From positions 2,737,469 through 2,801,468 of the forward strand of contig NZ_KI632512.1 in the NCBI RefSeq assembly GCF_000504305.1: DNA of 64,000 nt, written 5' to 3'. The notes below the pieces were generated by a model, which had not been told where the DNA came from, did no database searches, and saw nothing but the letters and a program-made list of their open reading frames with translations. Positions 35,763 to 45,171 of this stretch are shown in pieces. Source of the stretch: Nitratidesulfovibrio termitidis HI1 (GTDB taxonomy: Bacteria; Desulfobacterota; Desulfovibrionia; Desulfovibrionales; Desulfovibrionaceae). How positions within the stretch are numbered: position 1 is the stretch's first letter; each line of letters starts with the position of its first letter. A program made the position numbers and the translations under genes.

Positions 35763-37403
35763 TCACGCGGACTCGCTGTCGTGGAACACGACGCAGCATT
35801 TCCCGGCGCGCTTGGCCGCGTACAGGGCGGTGTCCGCAAGGCGCAGCACCTCGTGGACGTCTTCCGCGTCCAGGGGCCATACCGCCGCGCCCACCGAGCA
35901 GCCAGCGTGCACCAGTTCCCCGGCGATGGCGAACGGCCTGCCCAGGGCCTGGACGACACGGTCGGCCACCAGCAGGGCGCCGTCGCGGGGGTGGTCTTCC
36001 GCACTGGGCAGTACCATGACGAACTCGTCGCCGCCAAGCCGGGCCACCACGTCGCCTTCGCGCAGGCAGTCGCGCAGCCGCTCGGCCACCTGCCGCAGCA
36101 GTGCGTCGCCCACCTGATGCCCCAGGGTGTCGTTGACCGCCTTGAATCCGTCAAGATCCATGAACAGCAGGGTCAGCGCCCTACCGCCCCGGCGCGACTG
36201 GCCCACGGCGCGGGCAAGGTGTTGTTCCAGGGCGCGGCGGTTGGGCAGCCCGGTAAGCTTGTCGTTAAGGGCCATGGCTTCCATGTGGTCCAGGGCGTGC
36301 TGCTTGTGGGTCAGGGCGTCCACCATGCCCCGCAGCGAGGCGGACAGCACTTCGATTTCGGGCACGCCGCGCAGTTCGGGAATTTCCTGGTGCCCGCCGT
36401 TGCGCAACCGGTCGGCGGCCCGGGTCAGAAGGCGCAGGGGCCGGGCCACGGACCCGGCCACGAACCAGCCGATGACGGCGAACAGCAGGCCCATGAGCAG
36501 GCCCGCGACCAGCACGTCGTGTTCCAGCGCCCGCACGGGCGCGTGGGCGCTGGCCAGGGGCTGGCGGGCCAGCACCGTCCAGCCGAGGCCCCTGTAATCC
36601 TCGAAGCCCGCGCCCGTGGCGTAGCCGGTCAGATAGTCCTGGCCGTCGGGCCAGCGTTCCACGCTCCACCCCACGGCGCCCGTGCGGGCGCTGGCCACGA
36701 CATCGAGCGGCAGCGGGGTGCCCGGCGCGGGCGAGGTGCCCAGCAGTACGGTGTCGTCGGCGGCCACCACGAACACCTCGATGCTCTGGTCTATCCGCTG
36801 TGAACGAAAAATGGTGCGCTCGATCTGGTGTGCCCATTCCCAGCTCAGGTGGGCGGCCAGCACCCCGGCCAGACTGCCGTCGGGCGCGGCCACGGGCACG
36901 CTGATGTCCACGAACTTCATGGGTTCGCCCGAGGGATTGGGCAGCAGTCTGGCCAGCAGCACGGCATCGTGCACGTCGCCCACGAAGGGGGCTTTCGAAC
37001 CTTTGGCGAACACCGGCCGCGCGGAAATGTCCACGCCTTCCAGAACGCCCCCGGTGGCCGCCAGCACGCGGCCCGAGGCATCGGTGAAGCCCACCCACGA
37101 AAAGATGGGCAGGGCGTGTTGCAACTGGTCGAGCAGGGCGCGCACCGACCGGGTATCGTCGGGTTTGCGCAGGGCGTCCAGTGTCGCCAGCATGTTGATT
37201 TCGCCGCTCCGCGCCCACATGGAGCGGTCGAGCTTGTCGGCCATCTGGTAGGCCGTTTCGGACAGCATGCTGCCGATCCGGGCGCGGACCAGCTGGCCGG
37301 ACCGGTGCCCCACCAACAGGCCGAGGCAGACGGACAGGACAAGGATGAGCCCCGCGAAGGTCAGGGCGAAGCGTGCCCGCAGGCTGAGAGAAGGGAGTTT
37401 CAT
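35763..37403 (-). CDS. Membrane diguanylate cyclase with a Cache-type sensor
   Basis: 546 residues. Membrane segments near 10-28 and 300-322 flank a periplasmic domain resembling dCache (VGFTDASGRVLAATGG, GTPLPLDVVASARTGAVGWS). HAMP and a GGDEF domain follow. The active site is intact (RLGGDEFVMVLP), and REGD five residues before it fits the RxxD inhibitory site. It should make cyclic di-GMP from two GTP under feedback control. The start MKLPSLSLRARF is chosen because the membrane segment follows at once; the ribosome site is weak. It is upstream of, but 165 bp from, the PhoR-like kinase gene on the same strand. Confidence 0.92.
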   Translation of the reverse strand: MKLPSLSLRARFALTFAGLILVLSVCLGLLVGHRSGQLVRARIGSMLSETAYQMADKLDRSMWARSGEINMLATLDALRKPDDTRSVRALLDQLQHALPIFSWVGFTDASGRVLAATGGVLEGVDISARPVFAKGSKAPFVGDVHDAVLLARLLPNPSGEPMKFVDISVPVAAPDGSLAGVLAAHLSWEWAHQIERTIFRSQRIDQSIEVFVVAADDTVLLGTSPAPGTPLPLDVVASARTGAVGWSVERWPDGQDYLTGYATGAGFEDYRGLGWTVLARQPLASAHAPVRALEHDVLVAGLLMGLLFAVIGWFVAGSVARPLRLLTRAADRLRNGGHQEIPELRGVPEIEVLSASLRGMVDALTHKQHALDHMEAMALNDKLTGLPNRRALEQHLARAVGQSRRGGRALTLLFMDLDGFKAVNDTLGHQVGDALLRQVAERLRDCLREGDVVARLGGDEFVMVLPSAEDHPRDGALLVADRVVQALGRPFAIAGELVHAGCSVGAAVWPLDAEDVHEVLRLADTALYAAKRAGKCCVVFHDSESA

Positions 37404-37563
37404 GGGCTTTTGTCGTGCGGGCATGGCCGCGTGGCGTATTGCGTGGAAGGCGCCTTGCGGGCCTGGGCATGATGCGGCGGGCGCCCGCGCGCCCGCCAGG
37501 TCCATGCGCGATATCCCGTTGCGATGCAAGACGTGAAGGCGTGCTTACCGGAATACGCCGGAG

Positions 37564-37588
37564 CAGGCGGCGCAGTTCGCGCCGCCTG
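37564..37588 (-). terminator. Hairpin downstream of the MerR-like gene
   Basis: CAGGCGGCGC and GCGCCGCCTG pair perfectly over 10 bp around AGTTC, 33 nt past the stop. No T tract. Confidence 0.6.
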
Positions 37589-37621
37589 GGCGTGTTGCCG
37601 ACATGGGGGCGGCGGCAGGCC

Positions 37622-38845
37622 CTAGCCCTGCACCGCGCGCAGGAAGCCGTAGATTTCGGTGGGGTGGCTTTCCACGCCGTTGGCCACGTAGCGGCGCACC
37701 ACGGCCACCTGGTTGCCGCGCGGGGTAACCGATTCGTCCACCAGCAGCACCACGTCGTACGGGGTTTCGGCCTGCGGCTGCTCCAGGGTCAGCCACCAAC
37801 CGCCGTCCTCGGCGGGTTCGCTGCGCAGGACGTAATTGTCCGGCGGCTGGAAGGCGAAGGCCAGCATGGCCTTCAGGTCGTTGATGCAGAAGCGGCCACG
37901 GGCCCGCCCGGCCACGCCCAGGAATTCGCCCTGGGGCGACTGCACCACCAGCGGCAGGGCCAGCAGGTGGCGCGGTGGATCCTGCGGCGCGGGAAAGGCG
38001 GCGTCCAGAGAGGTGGGGCCGTTGGGGACGTCGGACGCCGGGACGGCCATGCCGCCGGGGAAGGGCACCACCCGGCCGCCGGAAAGGGCAGAGGGGGCGG
38101 AGGACGCGAGAGCGGCGTCGGCCTCGGCGTCGGTTGCTTCGCCGCCAGGTGTCGCGGGGGCGGGGTTCTCCGGCGTTGCGGGGGCGGAGGACGGGGCGCG
38201 GGGCGCAGCCACGGATGCGGGGTGCCCCGCGTCAGCGCCCTCGGGACCGGCCACGGCGCCCAGCAGGGCCTCGAACCGCGCGGCCAGCGCCTGCGCCTCG
38301 TCCAGCCAGGCGGGGCGGCCCTGCAAGCCGGTCGCGCCCGGTGTGCCAGTTTCGCCAGTCGCGCCCGGTACGCTTCCATCACCGGACACGGGGGCCAGCG
38401 CGGTGATCAGGGTCTCGATGTGCTGCACCCGCTTGAGGATGGCGTTCTGCTGCTGGGTCAGCCCCACCATGCTCTTGGCCAGGTTGCTCACGGCCAGGGT
38501 GAAGTCCTGCGGCAGTTCCACCCGCGCGGGCTGGGCCGAGGTGGCAGGTGCGGCGGGTTCGGCGGATTCCGCATCGTCCCGGTCGTCACTGGCAGGGGCT
38601 TCCGGCGTTATCCACACGAACTCGGCGGCCAGGCGGGCGCGCACCTCTTCCACCGACATGCCCATCTCGAACAGGTCGCGGATGCGCAGGGACACCGCCG
38701 CCGCCTCCGCCGTGAAGCGGATGGGCTTGCCCTGGCTGGCCACGGGGATGCAGTCCGGGAACTTGCGGCGGTAGCTTTTGACCGTGGTTTCGGAAACGCC
38801 CAGCAGGCGGGCGAGGTCGCGGTGGGTCAGGTTGCCTTCGGTCAT
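37622..38845 (-). CDS. MerR-like helix-turn-helix regulator with a long low-complexity middle
   Basis: 407 residues. The N-terminal MerR-type DNA-binding region is LTHRDLARLLGVSETTVKSYRRKF, followed by a wing and the RIRDLFEMGMSVEEVRARL segment. A coiled-coil-like helix comes near LTQQQNAILKRVQHIETLI. Residues of about 155-290 are Pro/Ala/Gly-rich, including a collagen-like GATGETGTPGATGLQG run. The C-terminal 110 residues form a compact domain of unknown type (RHLLALPLVVQSPQGEFLGV...). The ATG at 38845 has AAAGGA 5 nt upstream. Targets and ligand are unknown. I infer that the order DNA-binding/coil/C-domain makes it a dimeric regulator. Confidence 0.78.
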   Translation of the reverse strand: MTEGNLTHRDLARLLGVSETTVKSYRRKFPDCIPVASQGKPIRFTAEAAAVSLRIRDLFEMGMSVEEVRARLAAEFVWITPEAPASDDRDDAESAEPAAPATSAQPARVELPQDFTLAVSNLAKSMVGLTQQQNAILKRVQHIETLITALAPVSGDGSVPGATGETGTPGATGLQGRPAWLDEAQALAARFEALLGAVAGPEGADAGHPASVAAPRAPSSAPATPENPAPATPGGEATDAEADAALASSAPSALSGGRVVPFPGGMAVPASDVPNGPTSLDAAFPAPQDPPRHLLALPLVVQSPQGEFLGVAGRARGRFCINDLKAMLAFAFQPPDNYVLRSEPAEDGGWWLTLEQPQAETPYDVVLLVDESVTPRGNQVAVVRRYVANGVESHPTEIYGFLRAVQG

Positions 38846-39433
38846 GGAAATCCTTTTGGTGTGTCGCGGCAGGTGCGATGCGTGGTGCGCCGTGCGGGCA
38901 GGGTGGGCGGTGGGGCGGGCCCCGCTGTGGGGGCCCTTGTGCGCTGCCGCGTTCCGTGTCCGCTGAGCCCGCCGCACCCGCCGTACCCGCCGTACGGGCG
39001 CGGGTGCGCGTTGCGGCGTTGTGTGCTAGGCTGCGCCCATTGCAATGTCCGGCGTGACTGACCAGGCAGGCAGTGGTCAGGCAGACAGTGGTCAGGCAGA
39101 CAGTGGCCGGGCCGGGTGGCCGGACGGCCAGCGGGGCGCGACGGGGGTTGAACCCTGCCGTGCGAGCGGCTATGGTGCGCGCCCCCGCAGGTCTGGCAGC
39201 GGCCTGGAGACAGCCCGACGACCATCTGTGTGTGGGGCCCGCCGAGGAGCGCCTTTCCCGCAGGGTGAATATCGCATGCTTATCATACGGCTATCGGTAT
39301 TTCAACCTGTGACGGCATGGTATTCCCGCTGCGGCATCGTGCGCTTTCCGCAGGGTTTCCGATGCGGGGCCGCGGTTTTTCCGCCGTGCCCCCGCCGCCG
39401 ATTTTTCCCTTCCGCCACCTTCTGAGGACTGCC
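38846..39433. other. Intergenic stretch upstream of the TRAP operon
   Basis: 588 bp without a credible gene. A 16-bp unit (CAGGCAGACAGTGGT) repeats about three times at 39064-39105. An AT-richer patch at 39265-39305 (TATCATACGGCTATCGGTAT) is the likely promoter area of dctP. Confidence 0.5.
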
Positions 39434-40525
39434 ATGCATCGTTTCCTTCGCACGCTCCGTTTCCTCCATGCCCTTCGTCCGCAAATGACTGCCCTGTCCT
39501 GCTGCCGCCGGGGACGCCCCCTTGCCGCGTCCCTTGGGCTGGCCCTGGCCTGCCTGGCGGCCATCCTGCCTGGCTGGCCCCGCCCCGCCTGCGCCGCGCC
39601 CACGGAACTGACCCTGGCCGTGGTGACCACCCCCGGTTCGGCCCAGCACGTCTGCGCCGAACGGTTCCGGCAGTTGCTCGAAGAACGCTCGCACGGGGCC
39701 TACCGGGTGGTGGTGCACCATTCCGGCACCTTGGGCACCGAGACGGAAATCCTGCAGCAGTTGCAATTGGGCGGCGTGCAGCTGGCCATCATCACCCTGG
39801 GCGTGCTGGACCCGTTCGTGCCCGAGGTGAAGGTGCTGGACTACCCCTTCCTGTTCCGCGATGCGGCAGAAGCGGACCGCGTGCTGGACGGGCCGGTGGG
39901 AAGGTCGCTGCTTGATGCGCTGGAGCGGGTGGGCCTGAAGGGGCTGCACTTTTCCGAGAACGGCTTTCGGCATCTGACCAACAACGTGCGCCCGGTGCGC
40001 AACGCGGACGACGTGCGCGGCCTGAAGATCCGCGTGCTGGAATCCACCCTGCACCGCGAACTGTGGCGTACCCTTGGCGCCAATCCCACGCCCATGGGCT
40101 GGCCCATCTATGCGGAATTGCAGCAGGGCACCATCGACGGGCAGGAAAACCCCCTGTGGGTCATCGCGGAATACCGCATGCCCGAGGTGCAGAAATACCT
40201 TTCGCTGACCGGGCACGTGTATTCCGCCCACGCGGACCTGGCCAACCTGGCCTGGTTCAACGGGCTGCCCGAGGCGGACCGGGCGCTGGTCATGCAGTGC
40301 ATGGCCGACGCCGCCGTGTACCAGCGGGACTACAACCGCCGGAAGGACGCCGATTATCTGCGCCAACTGCGCGAAGCAGGCATGCAGGTGGTGGATGCGC
40401 CGGACCTGGATTCGTTCCAGACCCGTGCCGACGCGTTGCGCCAGAGCCCCATGTTCACCCAGCCGGGCACCCGCGACATGCTGGCCCGCGTGCTGGCGGC
40501 GGTGGGGCGTCAGGGGGCGGAATGA
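39434..40525 (+). CDS. TRAP transporter solute-binding protein (DctP type)
   Basis: 363 residues. A signal peptide ends near ACAAPTEL (about residue 55). The mature protein has the DctP fold: [70 protein letters not shown] and [17 protein letters not shown], with the Arg that clamps the substrate carboxylate. It captures C4-dicarboxylates or similar acids in the periplasm. The ATG at 39434 has TGAGGA upstream. It is the first gene of a dctP-dctQ-dctM operon; its stop overlaps dctQ (ATGA). Confidence 0.9.
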   Translation: MHRFLRTLRFLHALRPQMTALSCCRRGRPLAASLGLALACLAAILPGWPRPACAAPTELTLAVVTTPGSAQHVCAERFRQLLEERSHGAYRVVVHHSGTLGTETEILQQLQLGGVQLAIITLGVLDPFVPEVKVLDYPFLFRDAAEADRVLDGPVGRSLLDALERVGLKGLHFSENGFRHLTNNVRPVRNADDVRGLKIRVLESTLHRELWRTLGANPTPMGWPIYAELQQGTIDGQENPLWVIAEYRMPEVQKYLSLTGHVYSAHADLANLAWFNGLPEADRALVMQCMADAAVYQRDYNRRKDADYLRQLREAGMQVVDAPDLDSFQTRADALRQSPMFTQPGTRDMLARVLAAVGRQGAE

Positions 40526-41367
40526 CGGCGGGAGGCACTGCCGCATCGCCCGCGCCGGGCACCCTTGAAGCCGCGTCCCCGCGCAGTGGGACCGGGAGCG
40601 ACGTGTCCGGGAGCGACGTGTCCGGGAACGACGTTTTCGGGGACAACGTGACCGGAACCAACGGGGCAGGGGGCAATGGCGGGGGCCGTGGCCCCGGCCC
40701 TGCCGCCACCCGGGCGCTGCTGTCCGTGTCCGCGCGCTGCGACGCCGTGGCCCGCGTCTGGCTGATCGGCGCAACACTGGTCATGGCCGGGCTGCTCATC
40801 GCGCAGGTGGTGTTTCGCTACGCCTTCAACAATTCGCTGTTCTGGTCGGAGGAACTGGGCCGCGCCCTGCTGGTGCAACTGACCTTCATCGGCGCTTCGG
40901 TGGCCTGGCGGGGGCGGGCGCACATCGGCATGGACGCGCTGGTGGCGCGTTTTTCGCCGGAGTGGGCATGGCGGGCGCGGCTGCTGGTGTTGTGCCTGTG
41001 CGTGGCCTTTTTCGCCGCCGTGGCCTGGCATGGCGCACGGTTTACCCTGTTTCTGCTGCCGCAGCAGACGGCGGCGCTTGGCGTGTCGCGGGCCGTGGTC
41101 TTTGTGGCCGTGCCTGTGGGCGGGGCGTTGCTGACCCTGCACGGACTGGCGGACCTGCTGGCCCACCTGTGGCCCTTTGCTGCCGGTGGTGCAGGTCGTG
41201 CCGGTGGTGCCGGGCAGGGCATGGGCGACGCCTCGCTGCCGTGCGGCATGACGGGCCCTGATATGGATCGTGACGCGGATCGTGATGTGGACCGTGACGC
41301 GGGACGAGACGCTGCCGCCCCGCCGTCTTCCGCAACCATGAAGGCCCCTGCCCCGGAGGGCCGCTGA
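40522..41367 (+). CDS. TRAP transporter small membrane subunit (DctQ type) with unusual tails
   Basis: 281 residues, against about 160-200 in most DctQ proteins. Four membrane segments lie at about residues 78-205, with family motifs [20 protein letters not shown] and [12 protein letters not shown]. DctQ joins the large permease DctM to form the importer. The extra length is an N-terminal Gly/Asp/Ser stretch from 12-bp repeats ([11 protein letters not shown]) and a C-terminal Asp/Arg repeat ([15 protein letters not shown]). It overlaps dctP by ATGA and is 1 nt from dctM. Confidence 0.87.
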   Translation: MTAGGTAASPAPGTLEAASPRSGTGSDVSGSDVSGNDVFGDNVTGTNGAGGNGGGRGPGPAATRALLSVSARCDAVARVWLIGATLVMAGLLIAQVVFRYAFNNSLFWSEELGRALLVQLTFIGASVAWRGRAHIGMDALVARFSPEWAWRARLLVLCLCVAFFAAVAWHGARFTLFLLPQQTAALGVSRAVVFVAVPVGGALLTLHGLADLLAHLWPFAAGGAGRAGGAGQGMGDASLPCGMTGPDMDRDADRDVDRDAGRDAAAPPSSATMKAPAPEGR

Positions 41368-41368
41368 C

Positions 41369-42652
41369 ATGGTGGCCCTGATCCTGTTCGGCGGCATGGT
41401 GCTGCTGTTCGCGCTGAACGCCCCGGTGGCCGTGGCCCTGGGCGGTGCGGCCTTTGCCGCCGTGCTGGCCAAGGGGCTGACCATGCCCGGCGGGCTGGAA
41501 CCCATGCTGGCCGTGCAGCGGCTGTATGCCGGAGCCGATTCCTTTCCCCTGCTGGCCGTGCCGCTGTTCATGCTGGCGGGCGAACTGATGTCCGCCGGGG
41601 GCATTTCGCGGCGCATCGTGGCCCTGGCCGATGCGCTGGTGGGCCATCTGCCGGGCGGTCTGGCGGCTGTTTCGGTGGTGTCGGCCATGTTCTTTGCCGG
41701 GGTGTCCGGCTCTGCCGCCGCCGATACGGCTGCCGTGGGGTCCATCCTTATTCCGGCCATGATCCGGCGCGGCTACCCGGCCCCGCTGGCGGGCGCGGTG
41801 CAGGCCGCGGGGGGATGCATCGGGGTGATCATTCCACCCAGCATCCCCATGATCGTGTTCGGTGCGCTGACCGGGGCCTCCATCGGGCGGCTGTTTGCGG
41901 GCGGGCTGTTGCCGGGGCTGCTCATGGGCATGTCGCTGGTGGTCCTGTGCGTGGTGGAGGCGCGGCGCACGGGCCGGGTGCCGGAACGGCGCTTCGACGC
42001 GCGCGCCCTGTGGCCCGCCGTCCGCTCCGGGGCATGGGCGCTGGGTGCGCCCGCCATCATCCTGGGGACCATCATCGGCGGGGTGGCTACCGCCACCGAA
42101 TCGGCGGCCATGGCCGTGGCCTACGCCCTGCTGGTGGGGCTGTACGTCCACCGCGAACTGCGCTGGCGCGATCTGCCGCGTCTGGCCCTGTGCGCCGGGG
42201 TGACGTCCGCCGTGGTCATGCTGATCATCGCCGCCGCATCACTGTTCGGATGGGTGATGGCGCTGGAACGGCTGCCGCAGGCCATTGCGGGTGGCCTGCT
42301 GTCCCTGACCGGAGACCGGGTGGCGCTGTTGCTGCTGGTGAACCTGCTGCTGCTGGTGGTGGGCGCGTTTCTGGAAACCACCGCCGCCATACTGCTGTTC
42401 GTGCCGGTGCTGGTGCCGCTGCTGCCCGCATTGGGCATCGACCTGGTGCACCTGGGGGTCATCGTGGTGGTGAACCTGGCCATCGGCATGCTGACCCCGC
42501 CGCTGGGGGTGTGCCTGGTGGTGTCGTGTTCCATCGCCCGTACGCCGCTGTCGGCCATCAGCCGGGCCATAATGCCCCTGCTGGCGGTGCTGCTGGCCGA
42601 CCTTTTGCTGGTGACCTTCTGGCCGCCGCTGGTGCTCTGGCTGGGCGGATAG
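41369..42652 (+). CDS. TRAP transporter large permease (DctM type)
   Basis: 427 residues with 12 or more membrane segments. Conserved blocks are FPLLAVPLFMLAGELM, FFAGVSGSAAADTAAVG, GCIGVIIPPSIPMIVFG and MLTPPLGVCLVVSC. It carries out sodium-driven uptake of the substrate delivered by DctP. The start ATG is 1 nt after the dctQ stop, so the three subunits are coupled. A LysR regulator gene lies convergently just downstream and may control the operon. Confidence 0.94.
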   Translation: MVALILFGGMVLLFALNAPVAVALGGAAFAAVLAKGLTMPGGLEPMLAVQRLYAGADSFPLLAVPLFMLAGELMSAGGISRRIVALADALVGHLPGGLAAVSVVSAMFFAGVSGSAAADTAAVGSILIPAMIRRGYPAPLAGAVQAAGGCIGVIIPPSIPMIVFGALTGASIGRLFAGGLLPGLLMGMSLVVLCVVEARRTGRVPERRFDARALWPAVRSGAWALGAPAIILGTIIGGVATATESAAMAVAYALLVGLYVHRELRWRDLPRLALCAGVTSAVVMLIIAAASLFGWVMALERLPQAIAGGLLSLTGDRVALLLLVNLLLLVVGAFLETTAAILLFVPVLVPLLPALGIDLVHLGVIVVVNLAIGMLTPPLGVCLVVSCSIARTPLSAISRAIMPLLAVLLADLLLVTFWPPLVLWLGG

Positions 42653-42704
42653 GTCGCACCATCCGCAGGGAGGCGGGGCGGATTCGCGCGCCACTGCGGC
42701 TCTT

Positions 42705-43742
42705 TCAGTCTGCGGCACCATCCCCTTCCGTGTCTTCTCGGTCCGTACCATTCGAATGCCCCGTGAACGGCGGTACGGTGTCATCGTCTGCTGATTCGCC
42801 GGCGTTGTCTTGCCCGCTGAATTTTCCCACCACGTCCAGAAAGCCGCGCAGCAGGGCGTCGTCGCGTCCGGCGCGCCATACCAGATCCAGACGGATATCG
42901 GGCAGGCCGGGCCGGATGTCCGGCAGACCGGGTGCATCGCCCGTACCCCCATTGCCTGCGGCCACGTCGCGGTACACCACGCCCTCGCGCGGTTCGCTGC
43001 GGGCGGATGCGGGCACGATGGCCGCGCCCACCCCCGCCGCCACCAGCGCGCGCTGGGTATTAAGCCCCACTGCTTCCTGCGGCACCCGGGGCGAAAAGCC
43101 CGCCGCCCTGCATGCGGCGATGATGGCGTCGTACGCCGCCGGAAACACCCGGCGCGGGTAGAGGATCAGCGGCACCCCGGCCAGTGCGGCCAGCGGCACC
43201 ACCTGAAGCCCGGCCAGGGGATGCTGCGCGGGCAGGGCCACCACCTGCGGCTCGTGCAGGAACGGCGCGTGGTCGAAGCCCTCCGGCAGGCCGTCCAGAT
43301 TGCGCAGCAGGCCCACGTCCAGATCCCCGGATTCGATGCGCCGCAGTTGCAGCAGGGTGCCCATTTCGCGCAGTTCCAGCCGCACGTCTGGGCAGCGTTC
43401 CCGATAGGCGGCAACCGCCTGCGGAAAGCGCGTGGCTGCCGCGCTGACCACGAATCCCAGTCGCAGCCGCCCCCGCTCGCCCCGCGCCGTGCCGCGCGCC
43501 CGCTCCACCGCCGCGTCCAGTCCGGCCAGCAGGTCGCGCACGTCGTCGCGCAGGGCCTCGCCCGCCGGGGTGGCCCGCACCGTGCGGCTGGTGCGGTCGA
43601 ACAGGCGTACCCCCAGTTCCTCTTCCAGCGCCTGAATCTGCTGGCTGAGCGGCGGCTGCGAAACATGCATGCGCCGGGCGGCCCGCCCGAAGTGCAGTTC
43701 TTCGGCCACGGCCAGAAAGTAGCGCAATTGGCGCAGCTCCAT
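42705..43742 (-). CDS. LysR-family transcriptional regulator
   Basis: 345 residues. The N-terminal winged helix is FLAVAEELHFGRAARRMHVS, then QPPLSQQIQALEEELG; the effector domain contains RLRLGFVVSAAATRFPQAVAAYRERCPDVRL. This opening is typical of the CatR/BenM-like branch of the family, often tied to aromatic or organic-acid genes. The ATG at 43742 has AGGAG 9 nt upstream; an ATG at 43760 is less likely. It is convergent with the TRAP operon (52 bp), a possible target. A duplicated PGLPDIR segment and an acidic tail occupy the C-terminus. Confidence 0.88.
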   Translation of the reverse strand: MELRQLRYFLAVAEELHFGRAARRMHVSQPPLSQQIQALEEELGVRLFDRTSRTVRATPAGEALRDDVRDLLAGLDAAVERARGTARGERGRLRLGFVVSAAATRFPQAVAAYRERCPDVRLELREMGTLLQLRRIESGDLDVGLLRNLDGLPEGFDHAPFLHEPQVVALPAQHPLAGLQVVPLAALAGVPLILYPRRVFPAAYDAIIAACRAAGFSPRVPQEAVGLNTQRALVAAGVGAAIVPASARSEPREGVVYRDVAAGNGGTGDAPGLPDIRPGLPDIRLDLVWRAGRDDALLRGFLDVVGKFSGQDNAGESADDDTVPPFTGHSNGTDREDTEGDGAAD

Positions 43743-43933
43743 TATCAATATCTCCTGCATATCAATTTATAAGAAAATTCGAATTGGACATATCATTCGG
43801 CGCGCCGTAGCGTCCAGACCATGCACTCGGCCCCTGTGGCCGGTTGGTGCGTACGGACAGGTGGAGCACGACAGGCGGTTCGGGAAGGTCCCGACCGCCC
43901 GCTCCATCCCTCCGCAACCTTACGGAGCATGTC

Positions 43934-44065
43934 ATGTTTGCCCTTGCCCTTATTCAGCCCCGCCCAGACCGACGCCCGCCCGTGCTGGTGCGTCTGGCCC
44001 TGGCCGTGCTGATGGGTGCGGTGCTGGGCGTGGCCATGGGCCTTGGCCCCTCGCTGGTACCGTAA
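43934..44065 (+). CDS. Small membrane protein, 43 aa
   Basis: The ATG at 43934 follows GGAG at 6 nt. The product has a basic lead and one hydrophobic segment (LVRLALAVLMGAVLGVAMGL). No family is recognised. A perfect 10-bp terminator lies about 60 nt past the stop, which supports transcription of the unit. It begins 190 bp from the divergent LysR start, so it could be a LysR target. Confidence 0.55.
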   Translation: MFALALIQPRPDRRPPVLVRLALAVLMGAVLGVAMGLGPSLVP

Positions 44066-44128
44066 CGTTCACCCCATTCGACCGCCACGCGCCTACGGGT
44101 CCGCCTGAAGCCCGGACGCGCGAAACAG

Positions 44129-44161
44129 GACGCCCCCTACCTGCCGGAGGGGGCGTCTTTT
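44129..44161 (+). terminator. Terminator after the 43-aa gene
   Basis: GACGCCCCCT (44129-44138) pairs perfectly with AGGGGGCGTC (44148-44157), followed by TTTTGTT. Confidence 0.88.
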
Positions 44162-44365
44162 GTTGCGTGCGATGAGCAGCGGCGCAGAATGCGTGGGGGA
44201 ATCCGCAGTATCAGATGGGGGCGTGTGGCGGCGGTCATTACACGCACCAAAAAGTGCCTGCTTGACCATGATGCCCGGCGCGGTATGTAGGGAATAGTGA
44301 CCAAACCGCGCCCGACATCCGGCAGCCTGTTTCTGCGGGCGGGCGCACAGCTTAGCGAGGTTGCC

Positions 44366-44950
44366 ATGAACGTGCTGATCATCAATGGGCACGAGCCCTA
44401 TCCCCATTCGCCCGGCGGGCTGAACCGCCACCTGATGGAACTGGCACGCACCACGCTGGAAGGGCTGGGCCACGCCGTGCAGGTGACCGAAACCGCGAAA
44501 CCCTATGATGTGGCGGCGGAAATCGACCGCCACCTGTGGGCGGACAGGATCATCGTGCAGTCGCCGGTGAACTGGATGGGCTTTGCGTGGAGCTGCAAGA
44601 AGTACATGGACCTGGTCTATTCCACGGGCACCGATGGCAGGCTGTGCAAGGGGGATGGCCGCAGCCGCTCCGCGCCGGAGTTGCAGTACGGTTCGGGCGG
44701 GTCGCTGCACGGCAAGCAGTATATGCTTTCGCTGACCTTCAACGCGCCCGCCGAGGCCTTCGGCGATGCCGGTCAGTACCTGTTCGGCGGCAAGACCGTG
44801 GATGACCTGTTCTTTCCCGCGCACATGAATTTCCGGTTTTTCGGCATGACGCCGCTGCAAACCTTCTGCTGCCACGACGTGATCAAGAATCCGCGCATCG
44901 AGGAAGATTGCGAACGGTACAGGGCGCATCTGGCGCGGCTGTTCGGGTAA
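44366..44950 (+). CDS. MdaB-type NAD(P)H quinone reductase (flavodoxin-like fold)
   Basis: 194 residues. The N-terminal NVLIINGHEPYPHSPGGLNR is the FMN/FAD-binding opening of the MdaB/NQO family. ADRIIVQSPVNWMGFAWSCKKYMDLVYS is the second conserved block and LQTFCCHDVIKNPRIEED a third. It should reduce quinones by two electrons and so limit redox cycling. The ATG at 44366 has GCGAGG upstream. It stands alone and ends in a 15-bp hairpin. Confidence 0.88.
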   Translation: MNVLIINGHEPYPHSPGGLNRHLMELARTTLEGLGHAVQVTETAKPYDVAAEIDRHLWADRIIVQSPVNWMGFAWSCKKYMDLVYSTGTDGRLCKGDGRSRSAPELQYGSGGSLHGKQYMLSLTFNAPAEAFGDAGQYLFGGKTVDDLFFPAHMNFRFFGMTPLQTFCCHDVIKNPRIEEDCERYRAHLARLFG

Positions 44951-44963
44951 GTACGGATGCAGC

Positions 44964-44998
44964 ATGAGGGCGGAAGGTCGTATACCTTCCGCCCTCAT
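44964..44998 (+). terminator. Hairpin after the MdaB-type gene
   Basis: ATGAGGGCGGAAGGT (44964-44978) is a perfect 15-bp complement of ACCTTCCGCCCTCAT (44984-44998) with a 5-nt loop. Confidence 0.85.
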
Positions 44999-45038
44999 TG
45001 TCTAATGGCGGGCTAGGGCTTCTTCAATGCAGGCAGGA

Positions 45039-45171
45039 CTGCCAAATCGGAGATTTCGTTCGTTGGCGAGGAAAACGCCGCCTGCCATGAGGGAGTATAC
45101 TCTTATCGTATTCGACCGAAATGGGAGGCGGCGTTTGACGACGCCAACGGGCGGAAGCTCCGATTTGGCTA
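45039..45171 (-). repeat. Structured inverted-repeat element, copy A4 (plain)
   Basis: On the minus strand it starts at the U32 gene's TAG stop (TAGCCAAATCGGAGC). It then has GTTGGCG, AAACGCCGCCT, the apical hairpin TAC-GATAAGA-GTA, the complementary AGGCGGCGTTT and CGCCAAC, and ends TCCGATTTGGCAG. No module is inserted, so it shows the empty-site arrangement. Confidence 0.82.

Noticed and set aside
39045-39425. A 126-codon frame before dctP
   Set aside because: It begins inside a tandem repeat, lacks a ribosome site and has no domain; it overlaps the likely promoter region.
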